Notes: generated by a model from the sequence alone, not told the origin. 64,000 nucleotides of DNA from an uncultured Desulfobulbaceae bacterium (GCA_947259225.1 CAMYLK010000010.1:39568-103567), one strand, 5' to 3'; shown: positions 51,804 through 62,794, counted from the first letter of the stretch. Translations and numbers: made by a program.

Positions 51804-54596
51804 ATGGCAAGTAAAAAATTGATTAACAGGCCGGCTTCCTCTGTCAGAGTCGGCAGCAAGGTAACCCTGAATCCCAGGGTTGCCAGGAGGTCTTTCCTCA
51901 AACTTTCCGCCGCTACTGCGGCATTAACCGGGGCTGCAATGACGACCGGTATGACAAGCAAGGTCTCGAAGGCTGCTGATGCGAAAGAAGCCTACCCCGG
52001 CTCCACAAAGGTGAGAAGTGTATGCTCTCACTGCGCTGTTGGTTGTGGCATCAATGCCGAAGTGCAGAACGGGGTATGGGTTCGCCAGGAAGTAGCCCAG
52101 GACCATCCTGTTTCGCGCGGCGGGTACTGCTGTAAAGGCGCAAGTGCGATTGATATGGTGACCAGCGAAAAACGGATGAAGACCCCCATGAAGAAAGTTG
52201 GTGGCAAGTGGCAGAAACTTTCCTGGGACCAGGCCTTTGACGAAATAACCCAAAAACTTACTGCTATACGAGATAAAGACGGCCCTGACGCACTGCATTT
52301 CAATGGCAGCGCCAAGGTCTCCACCGAAATGGCATATCTGCAGAGGAAATTTGCTGCATTCTGGGGGTCGAATAACATTGACCACCAGGCCCGAATCTGA
52401 CACTCCACAACGGTGGCAGGTGTCGCCAATACTTGGGGTTACGGAGCAATGACCAACAGCCTGAATGACATCAGGCACGCTAAAAGCATGATATTTATCG
52501 GATCAAACGCAGCAGAAAACCATCCGGTTTCCCTGCTGCATATCCTTCATGCCAAAGAAGTCAACAACGCACCAATTATTGTTGTTGACCCACGATTTAC
52601 CAAACTTGCCGCAAAGGCGACTGATTTTGTTCGCATTCGTCCCGGTACGGATTGTGCCTTCATCATGGGACTGATCAATGTCATTATCCAGAATGGCTGG
52701 CAGGACAAGGCATTCATCGATGCCAGGGTTGCAGGATTTCAGGAAATGGCAGAAGTAGCTACCCAATACACTCCGGAGGAAGTAGAAAATATCACCGGTA
52801 TCCCGGCTTCCGAAGTAACCAGGATTGCAAAAATCCTTGCCAACAACCGTCCCACAAGCCTGACCTGGTGCATGGGCGGAACCCAGCATCATATCGGCAG
52901 CAGTATCACAAGGGCTTTCTGTATCCTGCAGCTGGTGCTTGGTAACATGGGTAAATCCGGCGGAGGAACAAACATCTTCCGCGGTCATGATAATGTCCAG
53001 GGCGCAACCGATATGTGTGTCCTTTCCCACAGTCTGCCTGCGTATTACGGGCTGGCTGAGGGTTCCTGGAAACACTGGTGCCGGGTCTGGGATGTAGACT
53101 ATGACTGGATGGTTTCCAGATTTCCTGACAAGGAAATGATGGGGAAAAAAGGTTTTACTCTTGCCCGCTGGTACGAAGGGGTAAACCAGGACGACAAAAT
53201 TCACCAGCAACCGCTCAAGGCACTTTTGCAATGGGGTTGCGGTACTAACTCTAACTCCCAGTTCCATAAGGTCAAAAAAGCACTGGACAAGCTTGAACTT
53301 GTCGTTATTGTCGACCCATTCCCGACTTTGGCCGCAGCAATAACTGAATCCGACAACATCTATCTGCTTCCCTGCTCCAGCCAATACGAAACTTCCGGCA
53401 GCGTGACCTCAACATCCCGCCAGATCCAATGGCGTGACAAGATTGTTGAGCCGGTCCATGGCAGCAAGGAAGATTATGACATCATGAAGGGGCTGGTCGA
53501 GCGGTTGGGTTTTGCCGATAAATTCTACAAGAACATCAAACAGGTTCCGGAAGACATTACACTGGAACTGGGCAAGGGATCCCTGACCATCGGTTATAAT
53601 GGACAGACTCCCGACCGGATCAAGAAGCACAAAGACAACTGGCACACCTTTGATATTGACACCCTTCAGGCCAAGGGTGGCCCGTGCGACGGTGAATATT
53701 TTGGTATGCCATGGCCGTGCTGGACAACGGAACATCCGGGCACCCCAATCCTGTACGATATTTCCAAATCTGTAGCCGAGGGCGGACTGCCATTTAGAAA
53801 CAGATTTGGCCAGTCGACCACGTACATAATGAGCGGCCGCGAAGAAAACCAGCTTGCAGCAGAAGGTGTGTGCAATCCGGGCAGTGAAGTCAAGGGCGGA
53901 TATGCCGAGTTTAAGGATGTTGTGCCCGGCACAAACTGGAAGACTGATCTGTCACAGGAAACCATCAAGTCTGCAATAGAACGTGGCATGGCGCCTTTTG
54001 GTAACGCCAGGGCACGTTGCGTTGTCTGGACCTTTCCGGATCAGGTGCCTATACATCGCGAGCCTTTGCACTCACCGAGGCCTGATCTGTTCGATAAATA
54101 TGGTACCTATGATGACAAACCGAACCACTACCGGGTAGATACGCAGTACAAAAGCCAACAGGATCCCAACCTGGTAAAGGAGTTTCCGTTTGTCATCACC
54201 ACCGGTCGCACGGTCGAACATATGGGAGGTGGTGCTGAAACACGCAGCAATAAGTACCTGTCAGAACTACAGCCGGACATGTATGTGGAAATAAATCCCA
54301 CAACTGCCAATAACATGGGCATCCGTGAAGGTGAAGACGTATGGATCGAATCACCCGAAGGAGGCAAGGTTAAGGTCATGGCGAAAGTTACCGAACGGGT
54401 TGACGAGAAGACTATCTTCATGCCTTTCCACTTTGGCGGAACACTAATGGGCCAGACGTTTACCGGTAATTATCCGGAAGGACATGCACCATATGTCTTT
54501 GGTGAGTCTGCAAACACGTGCACAAATTACGGGTATGACATCATAACGCAGATCCAGGCGACAAAAGATGGTCTCTGCAAAGTCAGCAAGGCTTAG
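51804..54596 (+). CDS. fdhA: Selenocysteine-containing Tat-exported formate dehydrogenase catalytic subunit (TGA at 52398-52400 = Sec)
   Basis: ORFs 51804..52400 and 52413..54596 share a frame: [29 protein letters not shown]; Tat signal RRSFLKLSA; 4Fe-4S CSHCAVGCG; molybdopterin oxidoreductase domains. Confidence 0.95.
52398..52432 (+). promoter_or_regulatory. SECIS element of fdhA
   Basis: UGACACUCCACAACGGUGGCAGGUGUCGCCAAU: apical UGGC-AGGUGUC-GCCA hairpin, closely resembling the remembered E. coli fdhF element (CGGUUGCAGGUCUGCACCAAU). Confidence 0.85.
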
Positions 54597-54618
54597 GCCT
54601 ATTTGGAGGTATTTATAA

Positions 54619-55206
54619 ATGTCACGAGTAAAATTCTTATGTGATGTGGAACGCTGTATTGACTGTGCTGGCTGCGTTATTGCCTGTAAGGAAGGCAACC
54701 ATGTTCCAGTTGGAGTCAACCGGCGCCAGGTAATAACCATCAACCAGGGAAAACCGGGTGAGAAATCAATTTCGGTGGCCTGCATGCATTGTGCTGATGC
54801 TCCCTGCATTGCAGTTTGCCCTGTCGATGCTATCTATCAGCGCGATGACGGCATTGTTCTGGTGAACAAGCCGACTTGCATCGGGTGCGGCTACTGCTTT
54901 ATGGCCTGTCCGTTCGGTGCTCCCCAATTTCCAAAAAGCGGGGTGTTCGGTTCCCGCGGGGCCATGGATAAATGCACCTACTGTGCCGGCGGGCCGTCAG
55001 AAACTTTCAGCAAAGAAGAGCGTACGCTGTACGGGCAGAACAGGATTGCCGAAGGCAAACCACCACTTTGCGCGGCAATGTGTGCCACCAAGTCGCTTCT
55101 GGCCGGTGATGCAGATACAGTGGCTGACGTGTACCGTGAACGTACATTCAAACGCGGTTCCGGATCCAACGCCTGGGGATGGGATAAGGCCTATAAAGGC
55201 AAATAA
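54619..55206 (+). CDS. Formate dehydrogenase 4Fe-4S beta subunit
   Basis: CDVERCIDCAGCVIACKEGNH, CMHCADAPCIAVCPVDAI, CIGCGYCFMACPFGAPQFP. Confidence 0.92.
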   Translation: MSRVKFLCDVERCIDCAGCVIACKEGNHVPVGVNRRQVITINQGKPGEKSISVACMHCADAPCIAVCPVDAIYQRDDGIVLVNKPTCIGCGYCFMACPFGAPQFPKSGVFGSRGAMDKCTYCAGGPSETFSKEERTLYGQNRIAEGKPPLCAAMCATKSLLAGDADTVADVYRERTFKRGSGSNAWGWDKAYKGK

Positions 55207-55223
55207 AATCTCCTGATATTATT

Positions 55224-55268
55224 CCTGACCGGAATGTAAAGTTTTTATGTGTTATCATTCCGGCCAGG
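55224..55268 (+). other. Intercistronic inverted repeat between Fdh beta and gamma genes
   Basis: cctgaccggaatg ... cattccggccagg, 12/13 complementary. Confidence 0.65.
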
Positions 55269-55289
55269 ACAACCTTACTGGGGGAGACA

Positions 55290-56171
55290 ATGAAGAACAT
55301 CCTTACAATTCTTTTATGTTCTGCTTTTCTTGCGGGAGGAATAGCGTTCGCCTTTTCGCCTGGCGGAGAGCAGATAATTAGCAGTTTTGGGCCTGAACCC
55401 TCAACTGTTACTTTTCAAAAATTCAATGAAGCGTACACCGGAGACTGGCAAAAGTACGGCCAGGGTTTTACCAACGTCCATGTATCACTCTTCAGTAGAA
55501 TTTTCCTCCTGGTTATCACCATAATTCCGATAGCTTTTCTGCTGCATTTTTTAGTGATAGGGGCAAAAGTCTTTTCTCACGAAGGTCAACAGATCTTGTT
55601 TTTTAACGCATTCTGCCGCTTTATACACTGGATTGTCGCTATCTCCTTTACCCTGCTTGTCATAACCGGTCTTATGATAATCTTCGGCAAGATATTTGGT
55701 GGCGGAGCTTTTGTCCGTGGAGGCAGAACAATCCACATAATCTCCTCCCTGGTGCTTGCTTTCTCTGCGATCCCGATGTTTCTCATCTGGCTTAAGGATA
55801 TGTTTCCGGCACCACATGACATAAATTGGCTCTTCATGATGGGAGGGTATCTGAGCAAGGAGAAAAAACCCGTCCCTGCAGGTAAATTCAACGCCGGCCA
55901 GAAGACTTGGTTCTGGATTGCAACAGTCGGTACCGGAGTAATGGCCTATACCGGATATATAATATATGCCTTCCAGGGTTCAACCGATCAGCTTAGAATC
56001 ATGGCGTTAATACACAATTATCTTGGTGCAGTTATGGTAGCATTTTTCATCATACACCTGTATATGTCCATGTTTGCAATTAAAGGTGCCCTGTCCAGTA
56101 TGATTTCCGGTTACAAGTCCCAGGAGGAGGTTGAAATCCTGCACAGCAGGTACAAAATCACAAACACTTAA
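55290..56171 (+). CDS. Formate dehydrogenase cytochrome b556-type gamma subunit
   Basis: HFLVIGAKVFSHEGQQILFFNAFCRFIHWIVAISFTLLVITGLMIIFG; multiple TM helices with His. Confidence 0.9.
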   Translation: MKNILTILLCSAFLAGGIAFAFSPGGEQIISSFGPEPSTVTFQKFNEAYTGDWQKYGQGFTNVHVSLFSRIFLLVITIIPIAFLLHFLVIGAKVFSHEGQQILFFNAFCRFIHWIVAISFTLLVITGLMIIFGKIFGGGAFVRGGRTIHIISSLVLAFSAIPMFLIWLKDMFPAPHDINWLFMMGGYLSKEKKPVPAGKFNAGQKTWFWIATVGTGVMAYTGYIIYAFQGSTDQLRIMALIHNYLGAVMVAFFIIHLYMSMFAIKGALSSMISGYKSQEEVEILHSRYKITNT

Positions 56172-56230
56172 CCTTAGCTGGTCCTTTGACATAGGGACCT
56201 GAAAAATAGAGCAATCTGCAAAAGCAGCAT

Positions 56231-56264
56231 AAACAGCAAGTCTCATCAGGGGCTTGCTGTTTTA
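56231..56264 (+). terminator. Rho-independent-like terminator after Fdh gamma
   Basis: aaacagcaag ... cttgctgttt hairpin with T-rich tail. Confidence 0.6.
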
Positions 56265-56279
56265 TGTAGAGGAAAAATT

Positions 56280-56933
56280 ATGGTCCCAATTGTAAGCTTT
56301 ATCGGCTGGCATGATTCAGGTAAAACAACTTTTACACGAGAAGTCGTTACTCATCTTAAAGAGAAAGGCCTGCGAATTGCAGTTATCAAGTCGACAAAAC
56401 ACACAGGCATTGAATTTGACCGAGAGGGTTCAGATACTGACAGTTATAAACAAGCCGGCGCTAATGCTGTTACACTCATGGCACCTGACCAGATGATCCT
56501 GATGTCGGCCAAACCTGAACTGAATATCATAGCCCTGGTTCATCGCTATTTTCATGATTATGACATCGTCATAGGAGAAGGTTTCAAACACGAACGCAAG
56601 ATCGCAAAAATTGAAGTAACTCGTGGTGATGCTGACCTTCTCAAAGACCAGGTTAATGGCGTCATCGCCACTGTCTCGGACAGAAATATTTCCGGTGATT
56701 ACGTTTTCAGACCTGACGAAAGTAAAGAGGTTGCCGAGTTTATCATCAAAAGATTTATTGAAGATAAACGGGGGAAAGAAGAACAGGTACTCCTACTTGT
56801 AAACGGCAAAAAAGTCCCACTCAAGGGTTTTGTTCAGGATGCCCTTGCCGGCACGGTGCATGGATTTGTCAAAACGCTGAAGCAGATTGGTGAAATAGAG
56901 GAAATTGACTTAAAAATTAAAATTCAAACGTAG
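56280..56933 (+). CDS. mobB: Molybdopterin-guanine dinucleotide biosynthesis protein MobB
   Basis: PIVSFIGWHDSGKTTFTREVVTHLKEKGLRIAVIKSTKH...FDREGSDTDSYKQAGA. Confidence 0.9.
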   Translation: MVPIVSFIGWHDSGKTTFTREVVTHLKEKGLRIAVIKSTKHTGIEFDREGSDTDSYKQAGANAVTLMAPDQMILMSAKPELNIIALVHRYFHDYDIVIGEGFKHERKIAKIEVTRGDADLLKDQVNGVIATVSDRNISGDYVFRPDESKEVAEFIIKRFIEDKRGKEEQVLLLVNGKKVPLKGFVQDALAGTVHGFVKTLKQIGEIEEIDLKIKIQT

Positions 56934-56986
56934 CTGTTCACTCGATATTTATCTTTTCGATTAATACAATATAATGAGTGTGTATA

Positions 56987-57047
56987 TTCCTGGGGGGAGA
57001 AATGTTTCCTCTTCCGCTAGAAAATATTTATATTACTCCCCCCGGAA
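56987..57047. other. G6/C6-core inverted repeat between convergent genes
   Basis: ttcctggggggag ... ctccccccggaa, complementary apart from one bulged T, ~36 nt loop. Confidence 0.6.
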
Positions 57048-57055
57048 AAACTGAA

Positions 57056-57214
57056 TTATTTTTTCTTTTTAGCCTTTTTTTTCTTGGTTTCTTTTTTAGA
57101 TTTTTTTTCTGCTTTTTTCTTGCATACTTTCTTTTTACACTCTTTCTTTTTTACAGCTTTTTTCTTAGCTGCTTTTTTTTTCGCTGCCTTCTTCTTGTCA
57201 TCTTTTTTCGCCAT
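57056..57214 (-). CDS. Very lysine-rich (histone H1-like) small basic protein
   Basis: MAKKDDKKKAAKKKAAKKKAVKKKECKKKVCKKKAEKKSKKETKKKKAKKKK; AAAGGAGG RBS with proper spacing. Confidence 0.75.
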   Translation of the reverse strand: MAKKDDKKKAAKKKAAKKKAVKKKECKKKVCKKKAEKKSKKETKKKKAKKKK

Positions 57215-58164
57215 AGCGTCCTCCTTTGAAAAGTTAACATTGTGCATCAAGGATTTTAAAGATCATTTCCCATGTGATATTAACATATTACATCATAATG
57301 TTACATGTAATGTATTAATAACACAACAATAATATTGTGCACTGAAAATTATCTAATTGCCACCAGTACTTTACAAGGTTATTACACGTAATATGAACAT
57401 TGTTGCAACTTGTGGCTTTTTCATATTCCTTAATCGAATTCCCAATGCTCATCTTCTTGAACAATGTCATTCTACAATACTTCATAATGAACATAGCAAA
57501 GCGAAGAGGAAAAATCCGGGCACTTGATTATAATCGATTCTTGCTTTTGCAGGAATGACTGAAAACTCATGATCTGCACAATTCATGTTCCGTACTGTGA
57601 GAATCCTCTTTATGCTCAACATATTACTGAAAATAAGAACACAAATTCTAGAGTAATGACAATGTAATCATAACATTGCTGAAGCATGCTGGTAATCAGA
57701 TATAACTATAACTCTTTCCCATATTTGAAGTATGGCCATTTCTTCTTATAACCTTTGCTCCTAAGTAATATCCACTTATCATTCACTCTCTGCGATATTG
57801 AGACGTGTTTGCAGTTTGTTTCAAACAATTACACTGCGACAAAACACCACTCCAAGCTTGTACCATATTGTGGCACACAAATATCTTTGTTTTTCTGCCA
57901 GTTTGTTTATAATGAAACATGTTGAAATTACATAAGCTTATTAAGCAATAAAAATTATTTTTAATTTGATATTTAGGGCGCTTCTATAATAATATGGATT
58001 ATATGTGTGAAAGTAGTTATTTTTATGCAACCCACCTCTAACTAAAGGTTATAGTGAATACATTTAACATGCCAATATAAATAGACTTTATTGAACTTAA
58101 CATACAGGCAGATATGTATCGTTAATATCTCGTGCCTTAATTAATTACTTTACTGGTTGATGAA

Positions 58165-60222
58165 ATGACAAGTGCAGGACTTAAATCTTCACTCCACCTT
58201 GCAAAGGATAATGTAACCCAAGACAGGGATAAGGATTCTAAACGAGTATCACGAACCCGTCTGAAAAATTACCTGAATCGCATAAACTTCAGAAACGGTG
58301 TCATTACTCTTCACTTCAGACATTCAAAATATAAGCATAGCGTTTCCCTTCCTGCAAAACCCCAAATATGTAATGACAGCTACTTGCGTTGCCTGTGGTC
58401 GGAATATGCTGACGCAGAAAAAAAACTCAAGCACTTTTCATTTATTAATTTCTCGTTTACAGACGGAATTAAACATTTTCATGTTCACGCCAAGCTCATC
58501 GAATTGACTGAGAACGGTGTTTACCTCGAGCTTCCGGACTACTGTTTTGAAAGAAAATACAGGGTTATAAAAAGACACAAGTGCAACGGAGTATCTGCCC
58601 AGATAAGTCAGGACGGTAAATTCACAAGGGGCAACCTGACAAGTTTCAGTGCTCAATATTTCGGGATCAAGCTGCAGGAGAGCGGTAACTCTTTTGCCAA
58701 TGAATTTGACAAAACTGTTCCGGCTAACGTCATCCTGTATACTGAAACAGATCATATTTATTCCGGGAGCTGTGACATTATCAGACACAGCAAAACCCCA
58801 AACGACAATTACCTTGTATTTAAACCTGTTAAAGACAACATCCAGCTCTTTAAACCCAAGGAAATCAGGAGTGAAAGACTGCAGCTCAACCCCCTGCCAA
58901 ATATTATTTTCCAGCACCCCTTAACCGGTAAAAAAATAAGCCTGGGCCTGATAGACATCTCCGGAAGCGGTTTCGCTGTCGGAGAAGATGAAGATAATGC
59001 CTTGCTTATGCCCGGTATGATTCTTCCTGAGCTGGAAATTGAATTCATTCATGGGTTCAGTGTCAAATGTCGGGCTCAGGTTGTGTACCGGGCTCCCACA
59101 GAAAATTATGTGAAATGCGGTGTTGCGATCATTGACATGGGCGTTCAGGATCATCTCAAACTATCCTCGTTTCTCCATCAGGCAAAAAATAGCCACTCAT
59201 ACATCAGCACAACTAATGTTGACCTTGATGCCTTGTGGGACTTCTTCTTCGAGTCCGGCTTTGTTTACCCTGAAAAATATGCCCATATTGTTGAACAGAA
59301 GGAACGGTTCCACGGGCTGTTCAAAAAACTCTATAACCAAAGCCCTGAGATATCCCGCCATGTTATTTACCAGGACAAAGGTAAAATTTACGGGCATGTT
59401 TCCATGTTCCGGTATTATGCGAACACCTGGATCATGCACCATCATGCAGCTCTCAAGTCGCCCAAACATAAGGCCGGTCTGGTTGTAATGGAGCACATTC
59501 TGCAATATATCAATGAATGCCATATGCTCGCCTCTGCCAGAATGAAATACATCGCCTGTTATTTTCAGCCCAAAAACAGGTTTGCCAATCGGGTTTTCGG
59601 TGGAGCTGCCAGAGCACTTGAAGACCAGCAGAAATGTTCATTGGACGCTTTTGCTTACTTTCATTATGAACCCGACCCTGATTACAAAAAACTTCCCAAG
59701 CAATGGTCCCTTGACGAGACACAGCCTGAAGACCTTCAGCTGCTGGCACAATGGTACAGCAAACAATCCGGTGGTCTTATGATTAAGGGACTTGACCTTA
59801 CTTCTGATGGTAAAATTATTGATGAAAGCACAAGTAAAGAATACAAAAAAGCGGGCTTGGACCGACTCAGGATTCTTTATTCCCTGAAAAAGGATGACGA
59901 ACTTCAAGCCTTATTCGTTGTCAACCGCTCTGACCTGGGACTGAATATGTCTGACCTGACGAACTGCATACAGGTTTTTGTTCTGGAAGATGATAAGCTT
60001 CTTGAAAACAGGGTAACATCAGTTCTTTCGGAACTTGCAAAATATTATGAGCAGGAGGAGATCCCGGTCCTGCTTTATCCTGACAGCTACCCAGAAAAAC
60101 ACTCCATAAAATTTGATAAAATATATGAACTCACTGTCCTCGACCTGGATTACCTGAGCCCCTACCTGCTATTCATGCAATCACTGACTACCCAGAAAAA
60201 CAAGAAGATAAAAAACCTGTAA
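58165..60222 (+). CDS. Large PilZ-domain-like protein (685 aa)
   Basis: Central segment NPLTGKKISLGLIDISGSGFAVGEDED...ARVVYRA-like PilZ features; C-terminal acetyltransferase-like region not confidently assigned. Confidence 0.6.
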   Translation: MTSAGLKSSLHLAKDNVTQDRDKDSKRVSRTRLKNYLNRINFRNGVITLHFRHSKYKHSVSLPAKPQICNDSYLRCLWSEYADAEKKLKHFSFINFSFTDGIKHFHVHAKLIELTENGVYLELPDYCFERKYRVIKRHKCNGVSAQISQDGKFTRGNLTSFSAQYFGIKLQESGNSFANEFDKTVPANVILYTETDHIYSGSCDIIRHSKTPNDNYLVFKPVKDNIQLFKPKEIRSERLQLNPLPNIIFQHPLTGKKISLGLIDISGSGFAVGEDEDNALLMPGMILPELEIEFIHGFSVKCRAQVVYRAPTENYVKCGVAIIDMGVQDHLKLSSFLHQAKNSHSYISTTNVDLDALWDFFFESGFVYPEKYAHIVEQKERFHGLFKKLYNQSPEISRHVIYQDKGKIYGHVSMFRYYANTWIMHHHAALKSPKHKAGLVVMEHILQYINECHMLASARMKYIACYFQPKNRFANRVFGGAARALEDQQKCSLDAFAYFHYEPDPDYKKLPKQWSLDETQPEDLQLLAQWYSKQSGGLMIKGLDLTSDGKIIDESTSKEYKKAGLDRLRILYSLKKDDELQALFVVNRSDLGLNMSDLTNCIQVFVLEDDKLLENRVTSVLSELAKYYEQEEIPVLLYPDSYPEKHSIKFDKIYELTVLDLDYLSPYLLFMQSLTTQKNKKIKNL

Positions 60223-60253
60223 TCGATCGTCACAGAAATCCATATAACGATTT

Positions 60254-62794
60254 ATGTCGATACAACATGATGAAAATAAGCCTTTGTATGGCAGCAGTGG
60301 GATTGATACCTACCTGAAACTGATCGCACAGAAATACCCCGATGTAAACGTAACTGAACTTCTCGAGCATGCCGAGATGAAACCGTACCAGGTACAGGAT
60401 GCAGGCCATCGGTTTTCACAGCGGCAGATTAACCTATTTTACGATAAGCTTGTTGAATTGACTGGTAACAAAAACATCGCCCGGGAAGCAGGACGATTTA
60501 TATCCTCACCTGCTGCCTTCAATAATGCTGCACGATTTGTCATCGGTTTTCTCAGTCCAGTCAAATTTTATCAACTGATGGAAAAATATGCCAACAGGAT
60601 ATCCAAAGCTTCAATTTACAAAGCTAATATCCTGGGCTCAAACAAAGTGGAAATAGTTGTCACCCCGAACCTCGGCACAAAAGAAGAACCTTATCAGTGT
60701 GAAAACAGACTAGGGTACTGGGAAGCGATGTCATCCCTGTTCAATCTCAAACCCCCGACAATAGAACATCCTGAATGCCTCTTCAAGGGGGGAGCGACAT
60801 GCCGTTATATTGTATCCTGGCCAAAATCTCCCGTAACTTTGATGAAAACAATTCGCAACGTCAGTCTTTTACTGCTGCTGCTTGTCTGTATTGTTTTTCC
60901 TCTCGTATACAACTTGACAGCCCAACAGCGAATGCCTTTCATGACAATTGTATCTATTTATGCGATATTCGCGACTATTATACTGATGTTAAACTGGTAC
61001 ATAAAAAGACTCGAGACAATCAACCTGGAAGAAACAATAGATGCATTACGAAATTCTTCTGATGAACTTACTGAACAGATAAATATCAATTATGAAAATT
61101 CTCTTTTGATCAATGAAGTCAGCCAGATACTGGCCAACCAGTCTGAGCCTAAGGGCTTGTTCGCGGAGCTCATCAAAGTGCTTCATAAGCGTCTGGATTT
61201 TGATAGAATACTTATCATGCTTACCGATTCAGGAAAAACCAAACTCAACTACCAGACCGGTTTCGGATATGACAAACAACAGGAGGCTATCCTGGACGAA
61301 CTCTCTTTCCAACTCGATAATCCCCACTCCAAGGGGATCTTTTTAACAACATACCATGAAAAAAAACCAATATTGCTCAATGATATAGAAGATATAAGAG
61401 ATGACCTTTCTGAACGCAGCTATCAGTTTGCCAGGAAAATGGAAGCAAAGTCACTCATCTGCTGCCCTATTATTTACGAAGATGAAGCACTTGGAATTTT
61501 AGCAGTTGACAATATCGAAAGCAAAAAACCTCTTCTCCAACGGGACCTTAACCTGTTAATGGGTATTGCCCTGCAGGTTGGTGCCCGTATGCACAACATC
61601 AAGATCGAATCTATTCTCCGACAGGCACAGAAAATGGAGGCCATTGGAAATCTGGCCGGAGGTGTAGCCCATGATTTTAACAATATCCTGACAACCATTC
61701 TCGGCTACAGCCAGATGATTTCCATCAAGTTATCCCAGGACGATCCTGTCTGGAAAATGGTTGACAGTATTCATCAGGCAGGAGTTAAGGCTTCAGGACT
61801 TACCCATCAACTCCTCGCATTCAGTCGCAAGCAGGTCCTGGAAATGAAGGTTACAAACCTCAACCTGATTGTTTATGACATGAGTAAAATGCTCAACCGG
61901 TTGATTGGTGAAGACGTGATTATTAAAACATTCCTGGACAGTTCCGTCGGAAATATCATGGCGGACCCTAGCCAGTTGGGACAGATTCTGATGAACCTTG
62001 TTGTGAATGCGAGGGACGCCATGCCCAATGGTGGGCGGATTACCATTGAAACCGGAGATATTTTTCTGGACGAAAAATATACGCAAAATCAAAACGATGT
62101 CAAACCAGGTGCCTATTCAGTACTCAGCGTTACTGACACCGGGTTAGGTATGGGTGCTGAGTTGCGCGAAAAAATCTTTGAACCCTTTTTCACAACCAAG
62201 GAGCCGGGAAAAGGTACAGGACTTGGCCTTTCAACAGTTTACGGCATCGTAAAACAGCATCATGGTCACATTCATGTTTACAGTGAACTGAACCATGGTA
62301 CCAGTTTTAAAGTGTATTTTCCTGCTACTGACATTGAAATGGATGATCAGGAAATCAGTGAAAATATTGTAATGGCAGAAGGTACGGAAACTATCCTGGT
62401 GGTTGATGATGACGTGGCAATCCGCAGTCTTATCCTCGACACTCTGCAACCCCTTGGCTACAATACCATTGAAGCCTCGTCAGGCAGAGAGGCTCTTGAT
62501 CTTTACCAATCAACCTCACACAAGATTGATCTTGTTTTAAGTGATGTCATCATGCCCGGAATGAACGGCAAAGTTCTGGTTGACAAGTTAACTGACATCC
62601 AGCCGGATTTAAAAATAATTCTCATGTCAGGATATACGGATAATGTCATTGCACTCCATGGTGCCATTGAATCCAACTACACTTTAATCAACAAACCTCT
62701 CCTTCCTGTATCGTTGGCAAACAAGATAAGATCTATTTTGGATAAAGATACAGCTGCAGATAATAATGGGGATTCTTTGTCAGAAGAAAGCTAA
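60254..62794 (+). CDS. Hybrid sensor histidine kinase: V4R/heme-NO-like N-domain, 2 TM, GAF, HisKA/HATPase, receiver
   Basis: [21 protein letters not shown]-like block; [21 protein letters not shown]-box; [15 protein letters not shown]; receiver [10 protein letters not shown]...[14 protein letters not shown]...LMSGYTD. Confidence 0.9.
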   Translation: MSIQHDENKPLYGSSGIDTYLKLIAQKYPDVNVTELLEHAEMKPYQVQDAGHRFSQRQINLFYDKLVELTGNKNIAREAGRFISSPAAFNNAARFVIGFLSPVKFYQLMEKYANRISKASIYKANILGSNKVEIVVTPNLGTKEEPYQCENRLGYWEAMSSLFNLKPPTIEHPECLFKGGATCRYIVSWPKSPVTLMKTIRNVSLLLLLLVCIVFPLVYNLTAQQRMPFMTIVSIYAIFATIILMLNWYIKRLETINLEETIDALRNSSDELTEQININYENSLLINEVSQILANQSEPKGLFAELIKVLHKRLDFDRILIMLTDSGKTKLNYQTGFGYDKQQEAILDELSFQLDNPHSKGIFLTTYHEKKPILLNDIEDIRDDLSERSYQFARKMEAKSLICCPIIYEDEALGILAVDNIESKKPLLQRDLNLLMGIALQVGARMHNIKIESILRQAQKMEAIGNLAGGVAHDFNNILTTILGYSQMISIKLSQDDPVWKMVDSIHQAGVKASGLTHQLLAFSRKQVLEMKVTNLNLIVYDMSKMLNRLIGEDVIIKTFLDSSVGNIMADPSQLGQILMNLVVNARDAMPNGGRITIETGDIFLDEKYTQNQNDVKPGAYSVLSVTDTGLGMGAELREKIFEPFFTTKEPGKGTGLGLSTVYGIVKQHHGHIHVYSELNHGTSFKVYFPATDIEMDDQEISENIVMAEGTETILVVDDDVAIRSLILDTLQPLGYNTIEASSGREALDLYQSTSHKIDLVLSDVIMPGMNGKVLVDKLTDIQPDLKIILMSGYTDNVIALHGAIESNYTLINKPLLPVSLANKIRSILDKDTAADNNGDSLSEES

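Noticed and set aside
52503-53384. 293-aa minus-strand ORF inside fdhA
   Set aside because: Antisense to a well-supported FDH catalytic subunit; no motif of its own.
56978-57332. Plus-strand Phe-rich ORFs (56978..57229, 57084..57332)
   Set aside because: Complement of the AAG/AAA lysine repeat on the minus strand; artefactual composition.
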